A stretch of 64,000 nt of DNA from an uncultured Clostridia bacterium (GCA_934271245.1 CAKQQY010000001.1:62001-126000), one strand, 5' to 3'; counted from the first letter of the stretch, positions 18,214 through 27,382 are shown. Made by a program: numbers and translations. The notes: a model not told the origin generated them from the sequence alone.

Positions 18214-18750
18214 TTAAAAGGACGGCGGGGACGATACCCAGATAAATTCCGCTTCCTTATTAGTTTTGTTGATTATCTGATGAACTTTATTTGCGGCGTA
18301 ATAAAAACTTTCGCCCTTTTTCACCTTAGTTCTTTTCTTTCCTATCAAAAGAACTATCTCGCCCCTTATAACGTATCCGAATTCTTCTCCTTCGTGCGGA
18401 AAATCTTCGTCCGTACTGCCGTTCGGTTTAAGAACCATATGTACGGGTTCCATGGCGTTTTTTTGCGCGTTGGGAACAAGCCAGTTAAGAACGTACTCGT
18501 CGGTAACTTTCTCTATAAACTCGTTTTTGTTAAAAGAATATTTTTCCACTTCTTCCGTATCCGAAAAAAATTCTTTTATATCCGTACCGAGAGCCGCAAG
18601 AATATCTATAAGCGTCGCAATCGACGGGCTGGTAAGGTCGTTTTCAAGTTGCGATATATACCCCTTGGTAAGTTCGCACCTGTCGGCCAACTCTTCCTGC
18701 GTGAGTTCGCAGGCAAGCCTTAAATCTTTCAGTTTTTCTCCGAGAAGCAT
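18214..18750 (-). CDS. XRE-family regulator with C-terminal cupin domain, heads the pot operon
   Basis: 178 residues. The first 60 form an XRE-type helix-turn-helix (LKDLRLACELTQEELADRC, then GYISQLENDLTSPSIATL). The last 75 form a cupin (PHEGEEFGYVIRGEIVLLIGKK, then a KVHQI segment). This architecture matches PuuR-like and other small-molecule-sensing repressors, and such genes often precede potABCD in Bacillota. It is the first gene of the operon, so polyamine-responsive autoregulation is likely. An inverted repeat in its leader (18763-18803) is a candidate operator. The ligand is inferred, not shown. Confidence 0.88.
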   Translation of the reverse strand: MLLGEKLKDLRLACELTQEELADRCELTKGYISQLENDLTSPSIATLIDILAALGTDIKEFFSDTEEVEKYSFNKNEFIEKVTDEYVLNWLVPNAQKNAMEPVHMVLKPNGSTDEDFPHEGEEFGYVIRGEIVLLIGKKRTKVKKGESFYYAANKVHQIINKTNKEAEFIWVSSPPSF

Positions 18751-18762
18751 TACTCTCCTTTG

Positions 18763-18803
18763 AGTTTAGAGATTTCTAACAAAAAGTTTAATAAATCTAA
18801 ACT
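18763..18803. promoter_or_regulatory. Candidate operator of the XRE-cupin regulator
   Basis: AGTTTAGA (18763-18770) and TCTAAACT (18796-18803) are perfect inverted half-sites, extended by TTT/AAA flanks. They lie between the predicted transcript start and the regulator ATG, a position suited to autorepression. Confidence 0.45.
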
Positions 18804-18819
18804 TCAATCACAAAAAATT

Positions 18820-18848
18820 ATTATATGTACGCATAACCATTATGTCAA
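18820..18848 (-). promoter_or_regulatory. Consensus promoter of the XRE-potABCD operon
   Basis: On minus, TTGACA (18848-18843), 17 nt, TATAAT (18825-18820), an exact consensus match. The leader to the ATG at 18750 is about 65 nt and contains the inverted repeat. Confidence 0.88.
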
Positions 18849-18957
18849 ACGTTTTTAAGGCATATTTAAAATTTTTTTTGATATTTTTCGCATTTTTTTA
18901 CGCGTTCTTGTTTAACTTCCCGTAGCAAGACCGATTTTTCCCCAAAAACACGCTTAT

Positions 18958-18992
18958 CAAAGAAAAAGGAGTTCGAAAAACGAACTCCTTTT
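18958..18992 (-). terminator. Terminator after the ROK kinase gene
   Basis: AAAAGGAGTTCG (18964-18975) and CGAACTCCTTTT (18981-18992) form a perfect 12-bp stem with a 5-nt loop. On minus it is followed by a T-rich tract, 44 nt beyond the kinase stop. Between 18849 and 18957 I see nothing else. Confidence 0.85.
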
Positions 18993-19035
18993 AACATCTT
19001 CGATATGTATTTTTATGCAAATATCTATAGTTATA

Positions 19036-19971
19036 TCAGTCTAAAAATAAGGCTATTGCGCCGAAAGCCCCCGCTTTGTTACCGAGCGACGCTTGTTTTA
19101 TTACAACGGGACAATAATCGTTGCCGCCGAATATCTCTTTTTCAAATTTTTCTGTAAGCGGTTTTATAAGTTTATCGCCCGCGTTGCTTACGCCGCCGCC
19201 GATAAGGAACACCTGCGGTCTGAAAATGTTAGAAAAATTTGCCAGTCCGCACGCTAAATAAGAAACGTACCAGTCAACGATTTCTTTTGCGTATTTATCG
19301 CTGTCACAGAAATCGAAAGGCGTTTTTCCGCAAACCGTTTCAAGGTTGTATTTGCTCCACATAAGAGAATCGGTATGCTCTTTCATCACTTCTTTGGTTT
19401 TTCTTATTAAAGCGGTTGCCGAACCGTACGCTTCGAAACAGCCCTTTCTTCCGCAAGAACACTGTTCGCCGTCTTTTTGGATAACCATGTGACCGAGTTC
19501 CGTTCCGGCGGACTTATACCCTTCGTATAATTTGCCGTTAATAATTACGCCGCCGCCGACGCCCGTTCCGAGCGTTATAAAAATACTGTCCGAATACTCT
19601 TTCGCCGCGCCGAACTTCGCTTCTCCGAGCGCCGCCGCGTTTGCATCGTTTGTTATTTTAACGGGTATTCCCGTTTTTTCTTTGACTTTATCCGCAAGCG
19701 GATAGTCGTGTATCTGCAAATTGCCTGCAAACACGATTTTCCCTTCTTCGCTGTTTATAAGTCCGGGCGAACCCATTCCGATACCGGCAATATCCGCTTT
19801 TTTCAATCCCGATTGTTTTAATAAAATATCAACGAGATTAACTACGTTCTCGGTTAGCCCTTCGCCGCCTTTTACGGTATCAACGTAATTTTCGCAAATA
19901 ACGTTCCCTTTTTCGTCGGCAATCATACCTTTTACCGTCGTGCCGCCTATATCTATTCCTACGTAATACAT
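19036..19971 (-). CDS. glcK: ROK family glucokinase
   Basis: 311 residues. It has the N-terminal phosphate loop YVGIDIGGTTVKG, the ROK zinc-binding motif CSCGRKGCFEAYGS, a GLGTGVGGG-like segment (TLGTGVGGGVI) and the ExGHM residues (TELGHMVIQ) that bind the sugar. It should phosphorylate glucose to glucose 6-phosphate in the cytosol, feeding glycolysis and the nearby glycogen pathway. ROK proteins can instead use N-acetylmannosamine, allose or other hexoses; the intact zinc motif and lack of a helix-turn-helix make a kinase, not a repressor. It ends the rlmI-mrp-glcK operon, 14 nt after mrp. Confidence 0.9.
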   Translation of the reverse strand: MYYVGIDIGGTTVKGMIADEKGNVICENYVDTVKGGEGLTENVVNLVDILLKQSGLKKADIAGIGMGSPGLINSEEGKIVFAGNLQIHDYPLADKVKEKTGIPVKITNDANAAALGEAKFGAAKEYSDSIFITLGTGVGGGVIINGKLYEGYKSAGTELGHMVIQKDGEQCSCGRKGCFEAYGSATALIRKTKEVMKEHTDSLMWSKYNLETVCGKTPFDFCDSDKYAKEIVDWYVSYLACGLANFSNIFRPQVFLIGGGVSNAGDKLIKPLTEKFEKEIFGGNDYCPVVIKQASLGNKAGAFGAIALFLD

Positions 19972-19985
19972 TCTTTTCTCCGTCG

Positions 19986-20807
19986 TTATAATTTTTCTAT
20001 TTTTTCGGTAATGGCTTTAAGGTAAGATACGTCTATATCTTCCACGTTGCCGAGGTCCGACAGTTTAGCAAAATCCGTATTGATCGGCATTTTACACACA
20101 ACGTCGATCCCGTGTGTTTTTGCAACCGATTCTATATTGCTTTCACCGAAAATGCTGTGCCGCTTCCCGCAATCGGGACATTCGAAATAAGACATATTTT
20201 CCACGACGCCGATTATCGGGATATTCATCAATTCGGCCATTTTTACCGCTTTTTCAACTATCATCGAAACAAGTTCCTGCGGAGAAGTAACGATTACTAT
20301 TCCGTCCAACGGAATAGATTGAAAAACGGTAAGCGGAACGTCGCCCGTTCCCGGCGGCATATCGACGAACATATAATCCACGTCGTTCCAAACGACGTCC
20401 GTCCAGAACTGTTTGACGGTTCCCGCAATTACGGGTCCGCGCCATACGACGGGATCGGCTTCGTTCTCCAAAAGAAGGTTTATAGACATTATTTCCGTAC
20501 CCTTCTTACTCCTAACCGGCAGAATATGCGTTTCGTCAATTCCTGTCGCCTTTTCTTTTATACCGAACATTTTAGGTATCGAAGGTCCGGTAATATCCGC
20601 GTCTAAAACCGCCGTACGGTAGTTCTTTCTGTTAAAAGAAACGGCAAGCATAGACGTTACCATTGACTTTCCGACGCCGCCTTTACCGCTTACTACGCCG
20701 ATTACCTTTTTCACACTGCTTAAATCGTTCAACTTTGCCCTGAAATCGTTTTTGGACGAACAATTTTCAGAACAGGAAGAACAATCGTGACTACATTCTT
20801 CGCTCAT
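19986..20807 (-). CDS. mrp: Mrp/NBP35-type P-loop ATPase, Fe-S cluster carrier
   Basis: A 273-residue deviant-Walker ATPase: GVVSGKGGVGKSMVTSML at about residue 38, DADITGPSIPKMFG, and VDMPPGTGDVPLT. A C-terminal CPDC motif (FECPDCGKRHSIFG) can bind a bridging 4Fe-4S cluster in the dimer. The N terminus is unusually Cys-rich (CSHDCSSCSENCSS), like NBP35-type proteins. It should carry Fe-S clusters to apoproteins in the cytosol, useful for the radical SAM protein nearby. It sits 8 nt after rlmI. Confidence 0.92.
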   Translation of the reverse strand: MSEECSHDCSSCSENCSSKNDFRAKLNDLSSVKKVIGVVSGKGGVGKSMVTSMLAVSFNRKNYRTAVLDADITGPSIPKMFGIKEKATGIDETHILPVRSKKGTEIMSINLLLENEADPVVWRGPVIAGTVKQFWTDVVWNDVDYMFVDMPPGTGDVPLTVFQSIPLDGIVIVTSPQELVSMIVEKAVKMAELMNIPIIGVVENMSYFECPDCGKRHSIFGESNIESVAKTHGIDVVCKMPINTDFAKLSDLGNVEDIDVSYLKAITEKIEKL

Positions 20808-20815
20808 ATATCTCC

Positions 20816-21979
20816 TTATAAAACTTTAATTATCGCGACTTTTAAATATAAACTCTGCTCGGTTCCGATTAAAACGGAATGATCTTTTCCCTGCGTCCTG
20901 AACTCTACAAGTTTCGCCCTTACACCGCTTTCAAATACGCTTTCGTTAATCATATTTAAAAACAACGGAACGGTAAGATGCTGCGAACAACTGCAAGTAA
21001 TAAGGTACCCGCCTTTCTCCACGAGTTTAAGTCCTTGTATGTTAATATCTTTATACCCTTTACACGCTTCTTTAACCGTATCTGCCGATTTCGTAAACGC
21101 CGGCGGGTCCAAAATAACAACGCCGAATTTGCGTTTTTCCTTTCTGTAATCTCTTAAAAGAGTAAATACGTCGGCGCAAACCGTGTTGATTTTATATCCG
21201 TTAAGTTCGGCGTTTTTGTTGACGTAATCGAGTGCAAGTTCGCTTACGTCGCAAGCGGTAACTTCTTTCGCTCCGTACTTGAATGCGCAAAGCGAAAAAC
21301 CGCCCACGTTACAAAAGCAATCCAGAACAGTTTTATTTTTTACGTAATATTTTAGGTTATCGCGGTTTTCTTTCTGATCGAGAAAGTATCCCGTTTTTTG
21401 ACCGTTTTCGAGATCGATAAGCATTTTTATGCCGTTTTCGGCTATCGGAACCACGGTTTCTCCGCCACCGTAAAGCCAACCCTTTACTTTTGTAAGACCT
21501 TCTTTCTCTCTTACGGAAACGTCGCTGCGTTCGTAAATTCCTTTCGGATTAAAAATCTCCGTCAGAACTTCTACGATTTCCGCTTTTCTGACGTCCATTC
21601 CAAGACACAAAAACTGAACCGACAAATAATCGCCGTATTTATCGACTATAAGACCGGGAAGAAAATCGGATTCTCCGAAAACCACTCTGTAATTATCGGA
21701 ATACCCCGTTTCAAGGCGAAAATCGTTAGCGATTTTTATTCTTTCGTAAAAAAAGTTCCTATCTACCGCTTCTTCTTTTAAAGAAACAATTCTGACGAGA
21801 ATTTTAGATAAATGATTTATAAAACCTATGCCGACGAATTTTCCGTCGTACGCGCAAACTTTTGCAACGCTTCCTTGTTTGTCCTTACCGAGAATTTTCG
21901 ACACTTCGTTTGCGTAAACCCACGGAAACCCGTTCAGTATTCTTTTTTCTTCGTTTTTCTTCAAAATTATTTCGTACAT
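20816..21979 (-). CDS. rlmI: RlmI-type class I SAM-dependent rRNA methyltransferase
   Basis: 387 residues with an N-terminal PUA domain (about 1-80), a linker with the YSDNYRVVFGESDFLPGL signature, and a Rossmann methyltransferase domain. The SAM-binding DCFCNVGGFSLCAF, the catalytic VILDPPAFTKS and the ITCSCSQHL motif are visible. In E. coli RlmI methylates C1962 of 23S rRNA; in some Bacillota relatives the target base differs, so the exact target is not certain. First gene of the operon behind the promoter at 22013-22041. Confidence 0.88.
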   Translation of the reverse strand: MYEIILKKNEEKRILNGFPWVYANEVSKILGKDKQGSVAKVCAYDGKFVGIGFINHLSKILVRIVSLKEEAVDRNFFYERIKIANDFRLETGYSDNYRVVFGESDFLPGLIVDKYGDYLSVQFLCLGMDVRKAEIVEVLTEIFNPKGIYERSDVSVREKEGLTKVKGWLYGGGETVVPIAENGIKMLIDLENGQKTGYFLDQKENRDNLKYYVKNKTVLDCFCNVGGFSLCAFKYGAKEVTACDVSELALDYVNKNAELNGYKINTVCADVFTLLRDYRKEKRKFGVVILDPPAFTKSADTVKEACKGYKDINIQGLKLVEKGGYLITCSCSQHLTVPLFLNMINESVFESGVRAKLVEFRTQGKDHSVLIGTEQSLYLKVAIIKVL

Positions 21980-22012
21980 TCTCTTACCCGACTGTTTTCT
22001 GTATACGAATAA

Positions 22013-22041
22013 ATTATATCAAAACGCTTTTATAAAATCAA
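22013..22041 (-). promoter_or_regulatory. Promoter of the rlmI-mrp-glcK operon
   Basis: On minus, TTGATT (22041-22036), 17 nt, TATAAT (22018-22013), close to consensus, about 34 nt upstream of the rlmI ATG. Confidence 0.8.
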
Positions 22042-22136
22042 CGATTTGCGAAACAAATAAAAACTATAATAAATATTTACCGAAAAATATATCGCTTAAA
22101 GCATTGCCGTTTGATAAAATTACTTTTCTTTAACGC

Positions 22137-22165
22137 TTGTAATAAGAAATTCTTTATTGTATAAT
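22137..22165 (+). promoter_or_regulatory. Promoter of maf
   Basis: TTGTAA (22137-22142), 17 nt, TATAAT (22160-22165). The maf ATG is at 22213, behind an AAGGATAT ribosome binding site. Confidence 0.75.
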
Positions 22166-22212
22166 AATTTTATAATCGGCTGAAAACGAAGCCGTAAAAA
22201 AGGATATACGAA

Positions 22213-22776
22213 ATGAAACGTTTAATTTTGGCGAGCGGGTCGCCGAGAAGAAAAGATTTGTTAGATAAATACGGTTTTACCTACACGATAATAAAAAGCG
22301 ACTACGAAGAAAACGATATTCTCCCGTTACCCGAAGAAACCGCCATGGCGCGGGCGGAAGGCAAGGCAAAAGACGTTTTTAACAGATTACACGATAAGGA
22401 AAACTGCGTAGTTTTAGGCGCAGACACCATTGTAGTTTTGGACGGTAAGATAATCGGAAAACCGAAAGACAAACAAGACGCCATAAACACTTTAACCCGA
22501 TTATCTAACAAAGAACACACCGTTATTACAGGTTACAGCATAGTTATGTCTGACAAAATCATTACCAAATTCGTCAGTAGTTTAGTACGGTTTAACGATT
22601 TGAACGACAGAATGATAAAAGCATACGTAGACACCGGCCTACCTTTAGATAAAGCAGGCAGTTACGGCATACAGGACGGGTACGATCTTGTGAAACCTAT
22701 ACGCGGAAGCGTAAATAACGTAATAGGCTTACCCATCGAAATATTTGCAAACGAGTTACAATCTCTTTTAAAATAA
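22213..22776 (+). CDS. maf: Maf family nucleoside triphosphate pyrophosphatase
   Basis: 187 residues. The N-terminal LILASGSPRRKDLL loop and GADTIVVLDGKIIGKPKDKQDA segment are the Maf signature; the conserved acidic Asp and the GSYGIQDGYDLVKPIRGSVNNVIGLP C-terminal motif complete the active site. Maf proteins hydrolyse non-canonical or modified nucleotides such as dTTP, UTP or m5UTP and affect septum formation when overproduced. It is monocistronic with its own promoter and converges on acpP. Confidence 0.95.
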   Translation: MKRLILASGSPRRKDLLDKYGFTYTIIKSDYEENDILPLPEETAMARAEGKAKDVFNRLHDKENCVVLGADTIVVLDGKIIGKPKDKQDAINTLTRLSNKEHTVITGYSIVMSDKIITKFVSSLVRFNDLNDRMIKAYVDTGLPLDKAGSYGIQDGYDLVKPIRGSVNNVIGLPIEIFANELQSLLK

Positions 22777-22779
22777 ATA

Positions 22780-22799
22780 TCCACCCCTATACGGGTGGA
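22780..22799 (+). other. Hairpin after maf, related to the one at 13274-13303
   Basis: TCCACCC (22780-22786) pairs with GGGTGGA (22793-22799) over a 6-nt loop. No T tract follows, so it is not a classic intrinsic terminator. Confidence 0.5.
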
Positions 22800-22814
22800 G
22801 TTAATTTAATCAAT

Positions 22815-22850
22815 AAAAAACAGCGCAAATTTTTGCGCCGCTTTTCTTTT
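22815..22850 (-). terminator. Terminator after acpP, also facing maf
   Basis: GCGCAAA (22823-22829) and TTTGCGC (22832-22838), with imperfect flanking pairs, are followed on minus by six T residues and on plus by CTTTTCTTTT. It sits between the convergent maf and acpP genes. Confidence 0.65.
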
Positions 22851-22859
22851 GATTATAAA

Positions 22860-23087
22860 CTATTTCTTTTCGATAGTTTTAACTATGTCGCCTACCGTTT
22901 TAATATTTACCGCGTCTTCATCGGAAACGGTAACACCGAATTCATCTTCAAGCGACATAAGCATTTCAACGATATCTAAGGAATCCGCACCGAGATCTTT
23001 TACAATTTCCTTATCTTCCGTTATTTCTTCTACGGGTTTATTTAAATGTTCCGCAATAAGCTGTTTAACTTTATCTAAAGTTTCCAT
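22860..23087 (-). CDS. acpP: Acyl carrier protein
   Basis: 75 residues, acidic and helical, with the phosphopantetheine attachment motif GADSLDIVEML; Ser36 takes the prosthetic group. It carries acyl chains during fatty acid synthesis in the cytosol. The size and single carrier domain fit housekeeping AcpP. No fab genes are adjacent, so assignment to fatty acid synthesis and not to a specialised pathway rests on sequence type. Own promoter at 23116-23144. Confidence 0.95.
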   Translation of the reverse strand: METLDKVKQLIAEHLNKPVEEITEDKEIVKDLGADSLDIVEMLMSLEDEFGVTVSDEDAVNIKTVGDIVKTIEKK

Positions 23088-23115
23088 TATTTTTCCTCCA
23101 AATAATTATACTGTT

Positions 23116-23144
23116 ATTTTAATACAATTCATTGAAAAAATCAA
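23116..23144 (-). promoter_or_regulatory. Promoter of acpP
   Basis: On minus, TTGATT (23144-23139), 17 nt, TAAAAT (23121-23116). I see no clear terminator between the end of the GH13 gene at 23161 and this promoter, so read-through from the glycogen operon into acpP is possible. Confidence 0.65.
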
Positions 23145-23160
23145 GTAAATTGTGTAATTT

Positions 23161-24957
23161 TTATTTTACCGTCAAAATATCCGCCGTAAAAGGCTTTAAA
23201 GCAACAACCCCTTCATACTCTGCATCGTTCAATTCGCTTTTTAACGTTCCGCTATATTTTAACAATTTGACCGATTCGGAAGAGTTTACGCAAATAAGTA
23301 TTTCGGAATTCTCGTCAAATCTTTTAAACACAAACCCGCCGTTTTCGGAATATATCTCCTCATACTCACCGCTTTTAAATGCAGAGTATTTTTTTCTTAT
23401 TTCGCCCAGTTTTATGTAGAACGACAATATATCTTTATTCTCTTTTCCCCAAGGATAGAACCTTCTGTTAAACGGGTCGTCAAAGCCTTCCATTCCGACT
23501 TCGTCGCCGTAATACACGCTCGGAACACCCGGCAACGTATATTGCAAAGCAACCGCGATTTTCAGCCTTGCCACAGCCCTATAATAATCGCTTTCGCGAA
23601 TACTTAACTCGGATTGCTCAAACTTACTCTTTCCGCTTGCGTCAATCCCGCTAACGGCGGTCAACGCCCTTACGGTATCGTGCGTAGACAAGATGTTCAT
23701 AATATTGTCTACAACGTCTTTAGGATAATGGTCGATTATAGTTTTTACCGTTAAAGACAGATTTCCGGAATCTCCGTAGCAAACGTAATTCAATATTGCG
23801 TTTTTAAGCGGATAATTCATAACGGAATCGAGTTCGCCGTCAACAAAATATTTTCTTCTTACATCATAGGATATTTTATTCGACGCGTCTTCCCATACTT
23901 CGCCGATTAAAAGAGATTCATTATTTTCACCCTTTAACGCTTTCCTTATTTCTCCGACAAATTTATCGGGCAACTCGTCAACAACGTCCAGACGGAAACC
24001 GCCGATTCCTTTTTTGGCATAAAAATCTATCACACCGTTTTTACCGGCGATAAAATCGGCGTAACCGCTTTCTTTATCTGTCGTAGGAAGCGTAGTGATT
24101 CCCCACCACGATTTATATTCGTCGGGATAATTATCGAAGCAGAACCACGAATAATACGGCGACTTTTTGCTTTGGTACGCCCCGACAGAGTCGTAGTTAC
24201 CGTATTTATTAAAATATAAACTATCGTCGCCCACGTGGTTAAACACGCCGTCCAGAATGATTTTTATATCTTTCTTTTCGGCTTCGGCAATAAGTCTTTC
24301 AAAATCTTCTGCGTTCCCGAGTAACGGGTCGATTTCATAATAATCGCCGATATCGTAACGGTGGTTCGAATACGCCTTAAAAATAGGATTTAAATAAATC
24401 GCGGACACCCCGAGTCCTTTCAGGTAATCCAGTTTTTCGATTATACCGTCGATATTGCCGCCGAAAAAATCGTTATTAAGAATTTTTCCGTATTTATCCG
24501 GCAGATAGTTTGGCGTATCCGAAGTATTTTCGTGGTAAACTTTACCTTTTTCTTTTATCTTGAAATCTCCGCTTTTATTGAATCTGTCGGGGAATATCTG
24601 ATAAATCACACCGCCGTTCAACCATTTCGGAACAGAAAAGTTTTTATCGTAAACGGTAAACTGAAAATCGGACGGGCAACGCGTTTTTACGCCCGTCAAA
24701 TCTTCTCCGCACCCGATTTTATTGCCGTTTCCGAGTTCGAAATGATAAAAATATAACCCCTTGGAAAGTTTTATTTCCGTTTTAAACGTTCCGTTATCAG
24801 AAAACATAGGATAGTAAGCGTAATCTGCTTCGCCATCCTTTCTCATTGCCAGAGAACAAACTCCGGTGTCGCTTTCCGCTCTAAAAACAGTTGTTTCGCC
24901 TTCTTTTGCAGCGCCTGACGTACTTTTATAAAACTTATCCAGTGGGTTATAAAACAT
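23161..24957 (-). CDS. GH13 alpha-amylase / cyclomaltodextrinase-type glycosidase
   Basis: 598 residues, no signal peptide, so cytosolic. An N-terminal domain of about 110 residues resembles the N domain of neopullulanase-type GH13_20 enzymes. The barrel begins at GGVIYQIFPDRF and contains GDYYEIDPLLG, DGVFNHVGDD, the nucleophile in GFRLDVVDE (Asp324), the acid in LIGEVWED (Glu353) and the transition-state Asp in STHDTVR (Asp427). It should cleave alpha-1,4 and perhaps alpha-1,6 links in maltodextrins or glycogen limit branches. Being the last gene of the glycogen operon, 4 nt after glgP, it probably clears the short chains left by the phosphorylase; no separate glgX is present. Confidence 0.9.
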   Translation of the reverse strand: MFYNPLDKFYKSTSGAAKEGETTVFRAESDTGVCSLAMRKDGEADYAYYPMFSDNGTFKTEIKLSKGLYFYHFELGNGNKIGCGEDLTGVKTRCPSDFQFTVYDKNFSVPKWLNGGVIYQIFPDRFNKSGDFKIKEKGKVYHENTSDTPNYLPDKYGKILNNDFFGGNIDGIIEKLDYLKGLGVSAIYLNPIFKAYSNHRYDIGDYYEIDPLLGNAEDFERLIAEAEKKDIKIILDGVFNHVGDDSLYFNKYGNYDSVGAYQSKKSPYYSWFCFDNYPDEYKSWWGITTLPTTDKESGYADFIAGKNGVIDFYAKKGIGGFRLDVVDELPDKFVGEIRKALKGENNESLLIGEVWEDASNKISYDVRRKYFVDGELDSVMNYPLKNAILNYVCYGDSGNLSLTVKTIIDHYPKDVVDNIMNILSTHDTVRALTAVSGIDASGKSKFEQSELSIRESDYYRAVARLKIAVALQYTLPGVPSVYYGDEVGMEGFDDPFNRRFYPWGKENKDILSFYIKLGEIRKKYSAFKSGEYEEIYSENGGFVFKRFDENSEILICVNSSESVKLLKYSGTLKSELNDAEYEGVVALKPFTADILTVK

Positions 24958-24961
24958 TTAA

Positions 24962-27382
24962 TTATATCCTTTTTAAATTCCAGATATTATCGGCGTATTC
25001 TCTGATCGCCCTATCCGCAGAGAATATTCCGCTCGTGGCAATATTATTAAGGCTCTTTTTCGCCCAAAGCATTTTATCTTTATAAACTTCGTCTGCTTTA
25101 GCGTGAATATCGCAATAACTACCGAAGTCGGCAAGACACATATACGGATCGGCAACGGGGCTTCCGACAAGCAAATATCTCGCAATATCGTCGAACGCCA
25201 CACCGTTAAAGCCTTTATTTAACGCATCGATAACCTTTTCGAGTCTTTTATTGTTATTATAGTAAACCGTGGAATTATATCCGTGGCTCCATAATTCGTT
25301 GACTTCTCTTGCGGTAAGTCCGAAAATGAATATATTTTCATCTCCGCACGCTTCTCTCATTTCTACGTTTGCGCCGTCAAGAGTACCTATCGTCAACGCG
25401 CCGTTTATCATAAACTTCATATTGCCGGTACCGCTTGCTTCCTTGCCTGCCTGCGAAATCTGTTCGCTTATCTCGGTAGAGGGCATGAGTTTTTCCGCCA
25501 TGGTAACGTTATAATCTTCCATATAAACGACGTTAAGTTTAGAATTGATTTTCGGATTTTTCTTAATATCTTCAGACAAGCAGCAAATTAGTCTTATTAT
25601 TTGTTTGGCAAAATAATATCCGGGCGCGGCTTTCGCTCCGAAAATAAACGTTTTGGGCTGTACGGGCAAATTCGGGTTTTCTTTTAAGTCGTTATACAAA
25701 GAAATGATATATAACGCATTCAAAAGTTGCCTTTTATACTCGTGCATTCTCTTCGCCTGAACGTCAAACATTGTTTCGGGATCGATAATTACGCCCTGTT
25801 TTTTCTTTGCAAAATCGCAGAACTGCTTTTTCTTTAACGCTTTTATTTTATTTAATTCGTTTAACACCCTTTCGTCGGTTTCGAAATCCTTAAAGCCGAT
25901 GAGTTTGGCGGCGTCTTTTACAAACTCGTCGCCGATACAATCGGTGATAAGCGAAGATAATTCGGGATTAGACTGACAAAGCCATCTTCTGTAAGCGATA
26001 CCGTTGGTAACGTTCGTAAACTTTTCGGGGAACACGTCGTTAAAATCTTTAAAGATGCTTTCTTTAATGATTTTGCTATGCAATGCCGAAACACCGTTTA
26101 CCTTGTGCGACGCAATAACGCTTAAGTTAGCCATTTTAATCTGACTGTGCGAGAAAATACTCATACGGTCGATTTTACCCCAATCCCCGGGGAATCTGTT
26201 CCACATATCGGCGCAGAATCTCTGGTTGATTTCTTTTAATATGCTGTAAATTCTGGGAAGTCTTCTTGCAATAAGGTCTTCGCTCCATTTTTCAAGCGCT
26301 TCGCTCATAACCGTGTGGTTGGTATAAGCAACGGTTCTCGTAACTATACTCCAAGCCGCTTCCCACGAATAACCGTGGTCGTCTATTAAGATACGCATAA
26401 GTTCGGGAATACAAAGCGCGGGATGCGTATCGTTTATATGAATAGCCGCTTTGTCGGGAAGAGTATCGAGCGTGCCGTAACGTTTTAAGTGATCCTGAAC
26501 GATATCCTGCAAAGACGCCGAAACCAGCAAATACTGTTGTTTCAATCTCAACGACTTACCTTCGAAGTGATTATCGGAAGGATACAAAACTTTAGATATA
26601 AGTTCGGCTTCGTTATCTTCCTGCATACAGCGCATATAATCGCCTTGCGAGAAAGTTTTCATATCGAAATCGTGTCTGTTTTGCGCAACCCAGAGTCTTA
26701 ATACGGACACTGCTTCGCAATCTTTTCCCGAAATCATCATGTCGTAAGCAACCGCTTCTACTTCTTTCGCATCGCAATGCTCGATTTTAAGTCCGTTTTC
26801 CGTCCAGTTTTCTTTAATAAAACCGTCGAATTTAACCTTAAAAGTTTTATCCTGACGTTGCGTAAGCCAGATTTCGCCGCCGGGCAACCATATATCGGGC
26901 AATTCCATTTGCCACCCGTCGACAATCTTTTGCTTAAACAAACCGTATTCGTATCTTATCGAATATCCGAGCGCGGGATAATTCTGCGACGCCAAAGCGT
27001 CCATAAAACATGCGGCAAGTCTGCCTAAACCGCCGTTTCCGAGCCCTGCGTCGGGTTCCATATCGTATAAATCTTCCAACGAACAATTAAAACATTTTTT
27101 AAGCGCCTTATCGAGCGATTCCTGCATATTAAGATTGTACGTGTTATTTTTAAGCGATTGACCGAGCAAGAATTCCATACAAAGGTAATAAACTCTCTTT
27201 CCGCCCTTGGATCTGTATTTTCTGTTAAAAGCACTACGCTTTTCAAGCAAAATATCTTTTACGCACATAACGGTGGCTTTGTATATCTGTTCTCTCGTCG
27301 CTTCTTTTTCCGTTACGCCGAAATATCTCGATAATTTGCTTTTTATCAGCGTTTCCGCTTCTCTTTCCGTAAAATTGTTCAT
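24962..27382 (-). CDS. glgP: Glycogen phosphorylase
   Basis: 806 residues, the normal length. It has the phosphorylase core AACFMDALASQNYPALGYSI, YTNHTVMSEALEKW and the pyridoxal phosphate lysine in the segment SGTGNMKFMINGAL. It releases glucose 1-phosphate from non-reducing ends of glycogen or maltodextrin. It lies between glgA and the GH13 gene, so synthesis and breakdown enzymes are in one transcript and balance must come from allostery or substrate. Confidence 0.97.
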   Translation of the reverse strand: MNNFTEREAETLIKSKLSRYFGVTEKEATREQIYKATVMCVKDILLEKRSAFNRKYRSKGGKRVYYLCMEFLLGQSLKNNTYNLNMQESLDKALKKCFNCSLEDLYDMEPDAGLGNGGLGRLAACFMDALASQNYPALGYSIRYEYGLFKQKIVDGWQMELPDIWLPGGEIWLTQRQDKTFKVKFDGFIKENWTENGLKIEHCDAKEVEAVAYDMMISGKDCEAVSVLRLWVAQNRHDFDMKTFSQGDYMRCMQEDNEAELISKVLYPSDNHFEGKSLRLKQQYLLVSASLQDIVQDHLKRYGTLDTLPDKAAIHINDTHPALCIPELMRILIDDHGYSWEAAWSIVTRTVAYTNHTVMSEALEKWSEDLIARRLPRIYSILKEINQRFCADMWNRFPGDWGKIDRMSIFSHSQIKMANLSVIASHKVNGVSALHSKIIKESIFKDFNDVFPEKFTNVTNGIAYRRWLCQSNPELSSLITDCIGDEFVKDAAKLIGFKDFETDERVLNELNKIKALKKKQFCDFAKKKQGVIIDPETMFDVQAKRMHEYKRQLLNALYIISLYNDLKENPNLPVQPKTFIFGAKAAPGYYFAKQIIRLICCLSEDIKKNPKINSKLNVVYMEDYNVTMAEKLMPSTEISEQISQAGKEASGTGNMKFMINGALTIGTLDGANVEMREACGDENIFIFGLTAREVNELWSHGYNSTVYYNNNKRLEKVIDALNKGFNGVAFDDIARYLLVGSPVADPYMCLADFGSYCDIHAKADEVYKDKMLWAKKSLNNIATSGIFSADRAIREYADNIWNLKRI

